Source of the DNA: Bacillus sp. 1NLA3E | GTDB taxonomy: Bacteria; Bacillota; Bacilli; Bacillales; Cytobacillaceae | Length of the DNA stretch: 64,000 bases | Reading direction: 5' to 3' | NCBI RefSeq assembly: GCF_000242895.2 | Contig: NC_021171.1 | Span: forward strand, 1,956,001 to 2,020,000 | In this document: positions 17,051 to 24,695 of the stretch, one piece after another | Layout of the letters: the number at the start of each line of letters is the position of its first letter | How positions within the stretch are numbered: the stretch's first letter is position 1 | Made by a program: the position numbers and the translations under genes | The notes under the pieces: generated by a model | What the model was told of the DNA's origin: nothing | What the model saw: only the letters and a program-made list of their open reading frames with translations | Databases searched by the model: none

Positions 17051-17974
17051 TTAAGCTCCTTTTTCTGAAGGACGTTTTTCTAAAGGGACGATATTGCTGT
17101 CCCAACCTCGCTCACCAGTGCCATACAAAATAGCATTTGTAGGACAAGCTGCCGTACATTGACGACAAGTAATGCAACTATGGATATTGTATTTAATAGT
17201 ATCGTCTTCTTTTTTAAGAGCACTCATTGGACATGCTTTTACACAGGACTGGCACGAAACACATTTTCCATGATCAAATTTTAATTTATAAGTAAAACCA
17301 AATTTTGCTCCTAAACTATGAAGGAGACTTTGAGTTGCCCCGACTGGACACATGAAATTACAATATCCCCGTCCTCCTTTTGTAAAAACCCCGAACACTA
17401 TAAACCAAAGGAAGGCAGTAATAATCGTTGTTGATCCCAATACCCCGATGTCTCCCCAAAACCCACCATCTAGCAGACGTTGAAAGAAACCATAACCGCA
17501 ATAAGCGCATGCAATCGAACCTGCCATTAAAGGTGCAATAATAAATCCAGCCAAAAAGCCATAGCGGATTGGAGTAGGGTTTACTATTTTCGACCAGTCA
17601 AGTTTCCATTTATCAGGCCACAGACGGCTTAAATATTCTGTAAAAGCTCCTACAGCACATAGTCTTCCGCAGAAAAACGGTCCGATAAGAAACGCAGACA
17701 CTAAAAGCAGTAATAAACTTATTCCTTTGATGGTTAGCAGATCCATCCCTTTCCCACTCAATAAATCTGTTATGGGCATTCGCAAACATGTATCATGAAT
17801 ACTTCCGTCTGTCCCGTTTCCTAATAACCAGTTCAACCCTCTATTAAATAAGGCAAAAGGTGCATAAAATAAGATAAGTCCGAATAAATACCAAGCACCA
17901 CGACGAAATATAAAATTACGTGAACGCTTTTGAACTTTACTTAATTTCTTGCTTTTAAAAGTAAACCATTTCAT
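17051..17974 (-). CDS. NapH/NosR-like membrane 4Fe-4S protein
   Basis: About 307 residues with roughly five membrane helices. Two NapH-type CxxxCP-like loops (FFCGRLCAVGAF and YCNFMCPVGAT) and, at the C-terminus, two ferredoxin clusters: CVSCQSCVKACP and CITCRQCTAACP. An extra CAYCGYG lies between helices. Such proteins pass electrons from quinol to partner proteins. Start at 17974 has AAGGAGG nine bases upstream, which overlaps the end of the preceding gene; ATG 17998 would overlap that gene. Middle gene of a three-gene unit with an exported protein before and a small Cys-rich protein after. Electron acceptor unknown. Confidence 0.82.
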   Translation of the reverse strand: MKWFTFKSKKLSKVQKRSRNFIFRRGAWYLFGLILFYAPFALFNRGLNWLLGNGTDGSIHDTCLRMPITDLLSGKGMDLLTIKGISLLLLLVSAFLIGPFFCGRLCAVGAFTEYLSRLWPDKWKLDWSKIVNPTPIRYGFLAGFIIAPLMAGSIACAYCGYGFFQRLLDGGFWGDIGVLGSTTIITAFLWFIVFGVFTKGGRGYCNFMCPVGATQSLLHSLGAKFGFTYKLKFDHGKCVSCQSCVKACPMSALKKEDDTIKYNIHSCITCRQCTAACPTNAILYGTGERGWDSNIVPLEKRPSEKGA

Positions 17975-17988
17975 CTTGCATTTCCTCC

Positions 17989-18660
17989 TTAGTGACATTT
18001 CTCTTTATCGCTTCCATTGTTTTTTTCGTTACCCTCAGGTTTTTCGCTTCCATTTGGTTTCCCGTTTCCACCGGGTTTTCCGCCCCAACTTCCGTTACCA
18101 ATACTGGGCTTTATGTTAAGTTTTTTATAAGGATCACCGTATTTTGAGTTCACAATATGGACTGGAATACTACTTAACAAAGATTTGTCCTTTTGGTTAA
18201 TAAATTGAATTTCACCGGAAAAACCTACGAGTTTATTTCTGTATTCTTTTGGAACCTCAACTGCAAGCTCCATTTTAAATAGTTTTCCAGGCTTAAGAGC
18301 ATTGGTTAAAGCAAAGGTTTTTTCGTCATAGTCCACCTCCGGCATGACTAGCTCAACTTTTCCTGGAAAACCTCTTAAAGAAACTTGAACAAGCAATTCT
18401 TCATTACTTCTATTCGTAACCCCCATTGGCCCGTGACCTGTATAGATTTGCACAAGCCCAGGCTGAACGAGCTTTTTTGGCAAACTTTGTTGATCCAAGT
18501 CAAGCACGATGGGAGGATTACTTTTTTTAGGAATCTCCGCTTGGAACTGAGCTCTTTCCGCGGATACAGTATTTTTATAGATTCCTGCTCCCAATACAAT
18601 TGCAATTGTTGAAATAAAAAGAATAATTGCTACAATTGAATTTCTAATTTTCCTTTTCAT
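17989..18660 (-). CDS. Membrane-anchored exported protein of the Fe-S operon
   Basis: About 223 residues. N-terminal helix (SIVAIILFISTIAIVLGAGI) anchors or exports it; the body 45-185 has a beta-rich look (LLVQVSLRGFPGKVELVMP, FSGEIQFINQ) and may be an immunoglobulin-like fold. The C-terminal 35 residues are a low-complexity Gly/Asn/Lys/Glu tail ending KCH, with a single cysteine. Ribosome site GGGGGAT favours ATG 18660 over 18675. First gene of the operon with the NapH-like and Cys-rich proteins. Function unknown; an outer-face partner or carrier in their redox path is an inference. Confidence 0.7.
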   Translation of the reverse strand: MKRKIRNSIVAIILFISTIAIVLGAGIYKNTVSAERAQFQAEIPKKSNPPIVLDLDQQSLPKKLVQPGLVQIYTGHGPMGVTNRSNEELLVQVSLRGFPGKVELVMPEVDYDEKTFALTNALKPGKLFKMELAVEVPKEYRNKLVGFSGEIQFINQKDKSLLSSIPVHIVNSKYGDPYKKLNIKPSIGNGSWGGKPGGNGKPNGSEKPEGNEKNNGSDKEKCH

Positions 18661-18851
18661 TTGTCTATCCCCCATTTGTTAAGTCTTTGATTGATTTTTA
18701 GTCTAGACTAACATTGTGAGAAACCTATGAAAGATAGTTAAAGTTTTTGTGAAATAATGGAAAAATGGCGAAAAACCAATATTTATTCACTTTTCAATAT
18801 CGTTTTTGGAAATACTAAAAGACATATTCAAAAATAGCTAGGAGGAATACT

Positions 18852-19175
18852 ATGCCAAGAAAGGTTGCTCCAATTATCGAAGTGACGGATAATGAAACTG
18901 ATGATTTATTACCCAGTATCGAAAAAGATAAAAATCAAATTGATAACCTTAATCGCATGTTAGCGGCTGTATTGAATTACTTATCAGATGAAGAGATAGA
19001 GGAGATTGATATCGAATTTCTTCTTACTAATACAGAAGGTCTTCGTGAATGGTGGGATCAATATCGAGAAAGCAACAGAAAACAGATTGAGGAAGAAATA
19101 AAACGATCTCTGGGTGAACTGTCTTTGAAACAATTAGAATCGATACGTGGACAGTTAAAAAATAAACAGGAGTGA
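18852..19175 (+). CDS. Hypothetical protein, acidic/helical
   Basis: 107 residues, no recognised family. Strongly charged and predicted helical, with acidic patch SDEEIEEIDIEFL and a C-terminal coiled-coil-like region RKQIEEEIKRSLGELSLKQLESI. Ribosome site TAGGAGGA gives confidence that it is translated. It is divergent from the Fe-S operon and 34 bp before the cupin gene, so the two may share a transcript. Confidence 0.6.
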   Translation: MPRKVAPIIEVTDNETDDLLPSIEKDKNQIDNLNRMLAAVLNYLSDEEIEEIDIEFLLTNTEGLREWWDQYRESNRKQIEEEIKRSLGELSLKQLESIRGQLKNKQE

Positions 19176-19209
19176 AAACTTACTCACTTTAACTAGAGGA
19201 GATATCGAC

Positions 19210-19722
19210 ATGAACGAAAAGAACTCAGAGTATTGGATAAAAAACCTTGGCTTAATTCCGCATCCAGAAGGCGGCTATTATAAAAGTACATATGATTCAA
19301 ATTCTATTTTTTCGGATAGTGATATGGTTGATATAGGAAAAAAACGTAAGTTATATACAAGCATATATTTTCTGCTAAGGTCAGAAGATATATCTCATTT
19401 TCATAGACTGAAATCGGATGAGTTATGGTATTACCACGGCGGTAGTTCTTTAACGGTTCATGTGATTGATGAGCGTGGTGAATATAGCGAACTAAAATTA
19501 GGATTAAACATAGAACAGGGGGAAGAACCCCAAGTATTGGTTCCTAAAAATTCAATTTTTGGTTCATCAGTAATGGAGGAGGGGACCTTTTCTCTTGTTG
19601 GTTGTATGGTATCACCAGGATTCGATTTTGAAGACTTTGAGTTGTTTGATCAGGAAGAGTTGCTGAAAGAGTATCCTCAACATGAAAAAATCATTCGAAA
19701 AATAGCGCTTCAATCGAAATGA
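19210..19722 (+). CDS. Cupin_5 (DUF985) domain protein
   Basis: 170 residues. N-terminus YWIKNLGLIPHPEGGYYKSTY is the family hallmark, followed by SIYFLLRSEDISHFHRLKSDELWYYHGGSSL with the cupin metal-site histidines, and GCMVSPGFDFEDFELF at the end. The family has a double-stranded beta-helix fold; members' functions are poorly known. Good ribosome site AGAGGAG. Follows the acidic hypothetical gene. Confidence 0.85.
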   Translation: MNEKNSEYWIKNLGLIPHPEGGYYKSTYDSNSIFSDSDMVDIGKKRKLYTSIYFLLRSEDISHFHRLKSDELWYYHGGSSLTVHVIDERGEYSELKLGLNIEQGEEPQVLVPKNSIFGSSVMEEGTFSLVGCMVSPGFDFEDFELFDQEELLKEYPQHEKIIRKIALQSK

Positions 19723-19891
19723 TCGTGATTTCGACTATAAATGAAGGGGAAAAAACTTAAATACTACTACTGTTTTTAGTTTATATTCAGTTTCCAACAT
19801 TAACAATTTAGTAGTAGGCTATAGAAAGAATGTCCATTATAGTGAAAAATCATGGTCATTTTCATGTCAAAAGTAACTAAGGTGGTAATGG

Positions 19892-20878
19892 ATGTATATT
19901 AGAAAACTGGTTGTTCCTGTCCTTTTCCTATTGCTTACGATTATTACCGGTACCCTTGGATTTATGTGGACTGAAAAATTAAGTTTATTTGATTCTATAT
20001 GGCTATCGGCTGTTTCTATTCTTACAATTGGGTACGGTGATATTGCACCTGTGACTCTGTACGGTAAAATTTTCACGCTTATTATCATACCAGTAGCGAT
20101 TGGATTAGTTACCTATATACTAGCGCAGTTTGCTAGTTCAATAATTGATGGCAATTTAGCAAGAGAGGTGAAAAAAAGAATGATGGATAAGAAAATTAAT
20201 AAATTAAAAAATCATATTATTATTTGCGGGTATGGTAGAGTAGGGCGACAAGTTGTCTCACAGCTACAGAATGAAAATAAATCATTTGTCATAATAGAAA
20301 AAAATGTTGATGTAATAGATTCATTTCCGGACTATTGCCTTTATATTTTTGGAGATGCAAAAGAAGAACAAACATTGTTTGATGCAGGGATCGATAAAGC
20401 TAGTTCTATCATTCTAACTTTACCTGATGATGCAGACAATTTATTTATTACTTTAACCGCAAAAGGGATTAATTCAAGTATTCAAACAATTTCAAGAGCA
20501 GAAAACAATCACTCTGAAAAAATTCTTTATCAAGCAGGGGTAGATACAGTGATTAATACGTCCAATATTGGTGGGAAACGGATGGCGATGTCTGTTCTTA
20601 AACCACATAGTGTTGAATATGTGGACACTCTCTTACATAACAATGATGAAGCATATAGTTTAGAAGAAATCAAAATTTCATCCAGTTCGCCATTGGTAAA
20701 TTCCTCATTAAAAGAATCCAAAATAAGAGAAATATTTGGGGTTAGTATCGTAGCTATTAAACGGAATAATCATGTTATAAGTAACCCTAAAGCAGATGAG
20801 CAAATACAAGCTCATGACCTGATCATCGTGTTTGGTGCTGAGGACCAAATGAAAATATTTGAAAAAGTGGCACTTTAA
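19892..20878 (+). CDS. yugO: Two-TM potassium channel with TrkA-N/RCK domain (YugO-like)
   Basis: 328 residues, the length of B. subtilis YugO. Helix M1 about 7-25, pore loop with selectivity filter TIGYGD at 45-50, helix M2 about 61-85, then a cytosolic RCK: Rossmann start IIICGYGRVGRQV and TrkA-C-like end SSPLVNSSLKESKIREIFG. It is a tetrameric K+ channel gated by a ligand bound to the RCK; YugO is linked to biofilm signalling in Bacillus. Ribosome site AAGGTGG. Single-gene unit as far as visible. Confidence 0.88.
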   Translation: MYIRKLVVPVLFLLLTIITGTLGFMWTEKLSLFDSIWLSAVSILTIGYGDIAPVTLYGKIFTLIIIPVAIGLVTYILAQFASSIIDGNLAREVKKRMMDKKINKLKNHIIICGYGRVGRQVVSQLQNENKSFVIIEKNVDVIDSFPDYCLYIFGDAKEEQTLFDAGIDKASSIILTLPDDADNLFITLTAKGINSSIQTISRAENNHSEKILYQAGVDTVINTSNIGGKRMAMSVLKPHSVEYVDTLLHNNDEAYSLEEIKISSSSPLVNSSLKESKIREIFGVSIVAIKRNNHVISNPKADEQIQAHDLIIVFGAEDQMKIFEKVAL

Positions 20879-20997
20879 AAAGGGCCAGATTGATATAAAA
20901 AAAGTGCGTAATAATTTAGTAGCTTATAATTTAATAATTGGCACATGGATTTTAAGAATGGCTTACATTGATGATTTTACCTTGGGAGGAATGTTTT

Positions 20998-21387
20998 GTG
21001 GAACATGAATTAAAAGAGGTTATCAAGAAATGCGATCATGCAATAAAACAGGAGGATTTTGATTCCTTGATGAATTACTATACCGATGATGCAATATTAG
21101 TTGTAAAGCCAGGAATGATTGCAAGAGGCAAAGAGGAAATCAAAAAAGCATTTATTGCTATTGCAAAATATTTCAATAACAGTCTGGCACCAACACAAGG
21201 TGAAATGATTATATTAGAAGCTGGGGAAACTGCTCTTGTCATTTCCCAAACGTTACTTGATGCAAATAAACAGGAGTCGGCCTATTCCATGGATAGAAGA
21301 GCGACATATGTGTTTAAGAAAAATTCACAAGGTGAATGGCTTTGTGAAATTGACAACTCCTATGGTACAGACTTAATTAATAAATAG
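20998..21387 (+). CDS. NTF2/SnoaL-like small protein (DUF4440 type)
   Basis: 129 residues. Pattern of an NTF2-like fold: helix [38 protein letters not shown], then [10 protein letters not shown] and strands ending [24 protein letters not shown]. Members act as small-molecule isomerases or binding proteins; the ligand is not inferable. GGGAGGA stands seven bases before the GTG at 20998; an ATG at 20968 has no ribosome site. Confidence 0.78.
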   Translation: MEHELKEVIKKCDHAIKQEDFDSLMNYYTDDAILVVKPGMIARGKEEIKKAFIAIAKYFNNSLAPTQGEMIILEAGETALVISQTLLDANKQESAYSMDRRATYVFKKNSQGEWLCEIDNSYGTDLINK

Positions 21388-21431
21388 ACGTGCTAGAACT
21401 CCTAATGCATCCTTATTAAGGAACTAGCAGT

Positions 21432-21469
21432 AAAAGAACGCACATGATCATTTGATATGCGTTCTTTTA
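21432..21469. terminator. Bidirectional terminator
   Basis: AAAAGAACGCA pairs with TGCGTTCTTTT. It serves both the SnoaL-like gene and the convergent small gene whose coding end it touches. Confidence 0.85.
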
Positions 21470-21688
21470 CTTTCTCTTTTTCTTTTTTGAATTATCAACA
21501 ATGAGATTATGTTTCTTCACTTCTTCTAAGATCACTTGCACATGAACAATTTTCTCATCGATATGGTTAACACTTGAAACCTTTCCTTTACGACCTTTAA
21601 TTTTTAATTCCTCATTTAATGCTGGTACATTTCTAAGGAATTGGCTTAATAACAGATTCTTATTTTCTAAAAAATAGACAACAAACAT
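21467..21688 (-). CDS. Small basic hypothetical protein
   Basis: 73 residues starting MFVVYFLENKNLLLSQFL and ending in a basic run NSKKKKRK. The middle has GRKGKVSSVNHIDEKIVHVQV, which could form a small beta-barrel. I do not recognise the family. On the minus strand the start follows a weak AGGTGAG site. Length, codon use and a shared terminator support a real gene. Confidence 0.55.
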   Translation of the reverse strand: MFVVYFLENKNLLLSQFLRNVPALNEELKIKGRKGKVSSVNHIDEKIVHVQVILEEVKKHNLIVDNSKKKKRK

Positions 21689-21911
21689 TTTGGTCTCACC
21701 TATTTCATATAGGATGTGTTACGTAAATTTACTATCGTGTATCCTCCATATAAAATATAAAAATAACCTTGGATTTAGACCAATATCCCAATAAAAAAAT
21801 AATGGACGTTATTAATATAGAAGTTGTGTTGGATAAGAAAGGGAATAGCTTCTTTTTTTTGTAAATACCAACTGACATTGCTAATTAATTGAAAATTTAG
21901 TTTTAAACTCA

Positions 21912-21940
21912 TTGACATATAAAGGCAACAAATTTATAGT
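21912..21940 (+). promoter_or_regulatory. Promoter of the bioF-like gene
   Basis: TTGACA (21912-21917), 17-bp spacer, TATAGT (21935-21940): a near-consensus sigma-A promoter. The remaining sequence from 21689 to here holds nothing else that I recognise. Confidence 0.75.
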
Positions 21941-21944
21941 TTAA

Positions 21945-21974
21945 TTGTTAACTATATTTGTTAAAGAGTTTACA
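21945..21974. promoter_or_regulatory. Probable BirA operator
   Basis: TTGTTAAC, 15-bp spacer, GTTTACA. The half-sites and spacing fit the biotin-repressor operator of Gram-positive bacteria. It lies immediately after the -10 element, at the transcription start, where bound BirA would block transcription of the bioF-like gene. Confidence 0.6.
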
Positions 21975-22086
21975 TTAATAAAATGTGAGTTTGAAACCTC
22001 AAAAGGATGTGCTCTTGAATAACGGTTGAAAGACATATATGGTAGTCGTGGGGAGAAATTACAGATTGAGGGGATAGGGTTTATTA

Positions 22087-23256
22087 ATGGGGTTTGATGG
22101 GTGGTTAAATGAACGGTTAAATAAGACAAAGGAATCTGGGTTATATCGGACATTACGAACAATGAATACCGCACCTAGTCCTAAAATGTTAATTGATGGC
22201 CAAAAACAACTGGTTTTTTCATCAAATAATTATCTGGGTCTGGCTAATGATAAAAACTTGATTTATGCAGCAGAAACGATACTCCATGAGTTTGGAGTTG
22301 GAAGCAGTGGATGCGGAATATCGACTGGTTATACAAAATGGCATCAAAAGCTTGAAGAAAAAATAGCGGATTTTACACAAACGGAAAGTGCAATTGTCTT
22401 TTCTAGTTGCTCTTTGGCTCGGGTTGGGGTGATATCTTCAGTACCTGAAAAAGGAGATGTCATTTTAATTGACGAATTAAACCATGCCAGTATTATCGAC
22501 GGCTGTCGATTATCAGAGGCTGATACAGTTGTTTATAACCATATTGATATGGCAGATCTTGAGGATAAGTTAGTAGAAACAGAAGCTTATCAGCGCCGTT
22601 TTATTGTTACAGAAGGCGTGTTTAATATCGATGGTACTATTACACCTCTTGATAAAATGATGTCACTAGCAAAACAATATCAATCTTACGTTATTGTGGA
22701 TGATGCCCATGCATTCGGTGTTTTGGGCGAGAATGGTAGAGGAACAAGCGAATTATTCAATGTTAAACCAGATATTGTGATCGGAACTCTTAGTAAAGCC
22801 GTTGGTGCAGAGGGCGGATTTGTTTGTGGATCACAGGTCTTAACTGATTTTTTGAGAAATCATGCTAGAACCTTTATCTTTCAAACAACTATTCCACCAG
22901 CCATTTGTGCTGCTTCATATGTAGCGTTGGAGATAATTGCGCATAGTAAAGAAAAACGTCATCAGTTGCTTAAAAAGGCTCATTATATAAAAACTAGTTT
23001 GGGAGAAATGGGCTTTTTTGTGAAAGGGGACGAAACACCAATTATTCCTGTTATCGTTGGAGAACCTCATAATACTGATCTATTTACAAAAAGGCTACAG
23101 GAAGAGGGAGTATTTGCATCTTCTATTCGACCACCGCTTGTCTCAGGAGGAGAAAGTTGTATTCGATTAACAGTCACTGCTGACCACAGTTTAGATGAAA
23201 TAGAGTATTTGTTAAGGACATTTCATTTAGTCGGAAAAGAACTGAACATAATTTAA
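22087..23256 (+). CDS. bioF: 8-amino-7-oxononanoate synthase-like PLP enzyme
   Basis: 389 residues, the same length as B. subtilis BioF and alignable along its length: SSNNYLGLA, LNHASIIDGCRLS, DDAHAFGVLG, and PLP-lysine K237 in GTLSKAVGAEGG. BioF condenses pimeloyl-thioester with alanine in biotin synthesis. Two otherwise conserved blocks differ: the usual SSGSRL..TG is SSGCGISTG (73-81) and the FSSGYxAN block is FSSCSLAR (105-112), affecting cofactor and substrate contacts. No other bio gene is nearby. A BirA-type operator upstream supports a biotin role; altered specificity or decay is possible. Confidence 0.82.
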   Translation: MGFDGWLNERLNKTKESGLYRTLRTMNTAPSPKMLIDGQKQLVFSSNNYLGLANDKNLIYAAETILHEFGVGSSGCGISTGYTKWHQKLEEKIADFTQTESAIVFSSCSLARVGVISSVPEKGDVILIDELNHASIIDGCRLSEADTVVYNHIDMADLEDKLVETEAYQRRFIVTEGVFNIDGTITPLDKMMSLAKQYQSYVIVDDAHAFGVLGENGRGTSELFNVKPDIVIGTLSKAVGAEGGFVCGSQVLTDFLRNHARTFIFQTTIPPAICAASYVALEIIAHSKEKRHQLLKKAHYIKTSLGEMGFFVKGDETPIIPVIVGEPHNTDLFTKRLQEEGVFASSIRPPLVSGGESCIRLTVTADHSLDEIEYLLRTFHLVGKELNII

Positions 23257-23264
23257 CTCAAAGT

Positions 23265-23321
23265 GGCGGTTCCCTTGTTCCTTTTGGAAGCTAGCAAGAA
23301 GGAATCGCCTCTTCGTTTTTT
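23265..23321. terminator. Bidirectional terminator
   Basis: GGCGGTTCC...CTTG pairs with CAAG..GGAATCGCC, followed on the plus strand by a T-run at 23315-23321. It separates the convergent bioF-like and flavin-binding genes. Confidence 0.7.
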
Positions 23322-23884
23322 TATCTATCCTTTTTTAAATCATTCGTTTGCTTTCTGCCAGGAAAAAATAATAAATCCTGATCAGCAACCGCTTCTTTAG
23401 CAGTGATTTGATCGGGTTCAACACAATAAATAATAGTTTTACTTCCGAGTGAAGATCGATAAGAATCTACGTATTTTTGCGAAAGCTTTCTCTCAAAATA
23501 ACCAGGAACAAACTTTTCTAGCATTGCTTGCAAAGCATCTGTAGATTCATCGAGGTCATCTAATTTTTTGACATAACCAAATACCATTACACTGGTATAA
23601 GCGGTTCCGATATTTGCTGGAGCAGGATTAGCTATGGTTCCCCTGTCTTCAGAAACAGTGAAGCAAATTCGTTTACCGTTTCGCATGGCATCGGCTTTAC
23701 GACCTTGTTCACTACCATGGAAATAAATTTTTTGATCCTTCCACACAAAATTTAAAGGAACGACGTAGGTGCCTTCATCGTCGTTTAACCCCAAATATCC
23801 GACCTTTTCGCTAGATAGCAAGTCATTAATTCTACCCTCATCTTTTACTTCTTTTAAAATTCTTCGCATTGCTCTATGGCTCAC
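23321..23884 (-). CDS. Pyridoxamine 5'-phosphate oxidase (NimA-like) family protein
   Basis: 187 residues. Split-barrel flavin-binding fold: LLSSEKVGYLGLNDDEGTYVVPLNFVWKDQKIYFHGS, GRKADAMRNGKRICFTV and TSVMVFGYVKKLDD match the PNPOx/NimA group that binds FMN or F420-like cofactors. The exact substrate is unknown. Starts MSHRAMRR after an AGGAACG-like site. Convergent with the bioF-like gene. Confidence 0.82.
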   Translation of the reverse strand: MSHRAMRRILKEVKDEGRINDLLSSEKVGYLGLNDDEGTYVVPLNFVWKDQKIYFHGSEQGRKADAMRNGKRICFTVSEDRGTIANPAPANIGTAYTSVMVFGYVKKLDDLDESTDALQAMLEKFVPGYFERKLSQKYVDSYRSSLGSKTIIYCVEPDQITAKEAVADQDLLFFPGRKQTNDLKKDR

Positions 23885-24120
23885 TAATCGTTCCTCCCAT
23901 CAATGAAATATATTTATTGAACTGCAGTTGGCAATCTGAGTCTTTGCTATTTCCATAATAATGGAAATTAATTAAAACGAAAATATGCCATTATACATAT
24001 TCTCTAAAATTCAGTTTTGTCCTTTAAAATAAACATTTCGGTTTGCTTGATTCTTTTTATCTGGAATCAGAAAGAAAGGAGTTTTTTTATAAAGATTGTT
24101 TTAATTTTTCATGCCAAGCA

Positions 24121-24167
24121 AAATAAGATCACTAAGCCCAAAGGGTATTAGTGGTCTTATTTTTTTG
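24121..24167 (+). terminator. Orphan intrinsic terminator
   Basis: AAATAAGATCACTA pairs with TAGTGGTCTTATTT, followed by T's. No protein gene on this strand lies upstream (23885-24120), so it may end a short untranslated RNA. I saw no convincing promoter for one. Confidence 0.75.
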
Positions 24168-24185
24168 ATGAATTATAATAAATAG

Positions 24186-24197
24186 TAGTATACTACA
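24186..24197. promoter_or_regulatory. Palindromic operator candidate
   Basis: GTAGTATACTAC is a perfect 12-bp palindrome 18 bp upstream of the -35 box of the next promoter. The binding protein is unknown. Confidence 0.4.
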
Positions 24198-24215
24198 AAA
24201 ATATTTAAAAAATAT

Positions 24216-24244
24216 TGACTCCTTAGAAGGATGTCCATATAATG
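24216..24244 (+). promoter_or_regulatory. Promoter of the amt operon
   Basis: TTGACT, 17-bp spacer, TATAAT: a near-perfect sigma-A promoter 37 bp before the first gene. Confidence 0.8.
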
Positions 24245-24281
24245 ATAGAAGAAGTCACACGGTTATGTTAGGAGAGTTGAC

Positions 24282-24695
24282 ATGAGGATAATCGATGAAG
24301 TGAATGAAGTAAATATTTTTCAGATGAATTCGGAAGACATAATTGAAGCTTTAAACAGCATCAAAAGCGATAAAGAAGCAGAAATTAGAATGATTAAGGG
24401 GAAAATTGATAAATACGAGAAAAAAAGGAGATCGGAAGACGCCATGTACCAGTCTTTATCTCCAATAAAAAAATTATTTACTAGTCGCGCCCCAAGTCAC
24501 CATCAAGCTGTCGAATATATGGTCTATGTTCGAGAAAGATTTAATAGTATTGAAAAAATCAAACAAAATATTGCGGTTTTGGATAAACTAATTTCTTTAG
24601 TCCATTCAGAGCCCAGCAAAGAAGAAATATTTCTCTCTGGGCTTTTGATTGAGGAAATCAAAGCTTGGAAAGAAGCGGAGGTTCGCCAAAAGTGA
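24282..24695 (+). CDS. Hypothetical coiled-coil protein coupled to Amt
   Basis: 137 residues, not recognised. Mostly helical: SEDIIEALNSIKSDKEAEIRMIKGKIDKYEKKRR, a central segment SPIKKLFTSRAPSHHQAVEYMV, and two further helices. Its stop overlaps the start of the ammonium transporter gene (GTGA at 24692-24695), so the two are translated together. A role in regulating or binding the transporter is inferred from this coupling alone. GlnK, the usual Amt partner, is absent here. Confidence 0.7.
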   Translation: MRIIDEVNEVNIFQMNSEDIIEALNSIKSDKEAEIRMIKGKIDKYEKKRRSEDAMYQSLSPIKKLFTSRAPSHHQAVEYMVYVRERFNSIEKIKQNIAVLDKLISLVHSEPSKEEIFLSGLLIEEIKAWKEAEVRQK

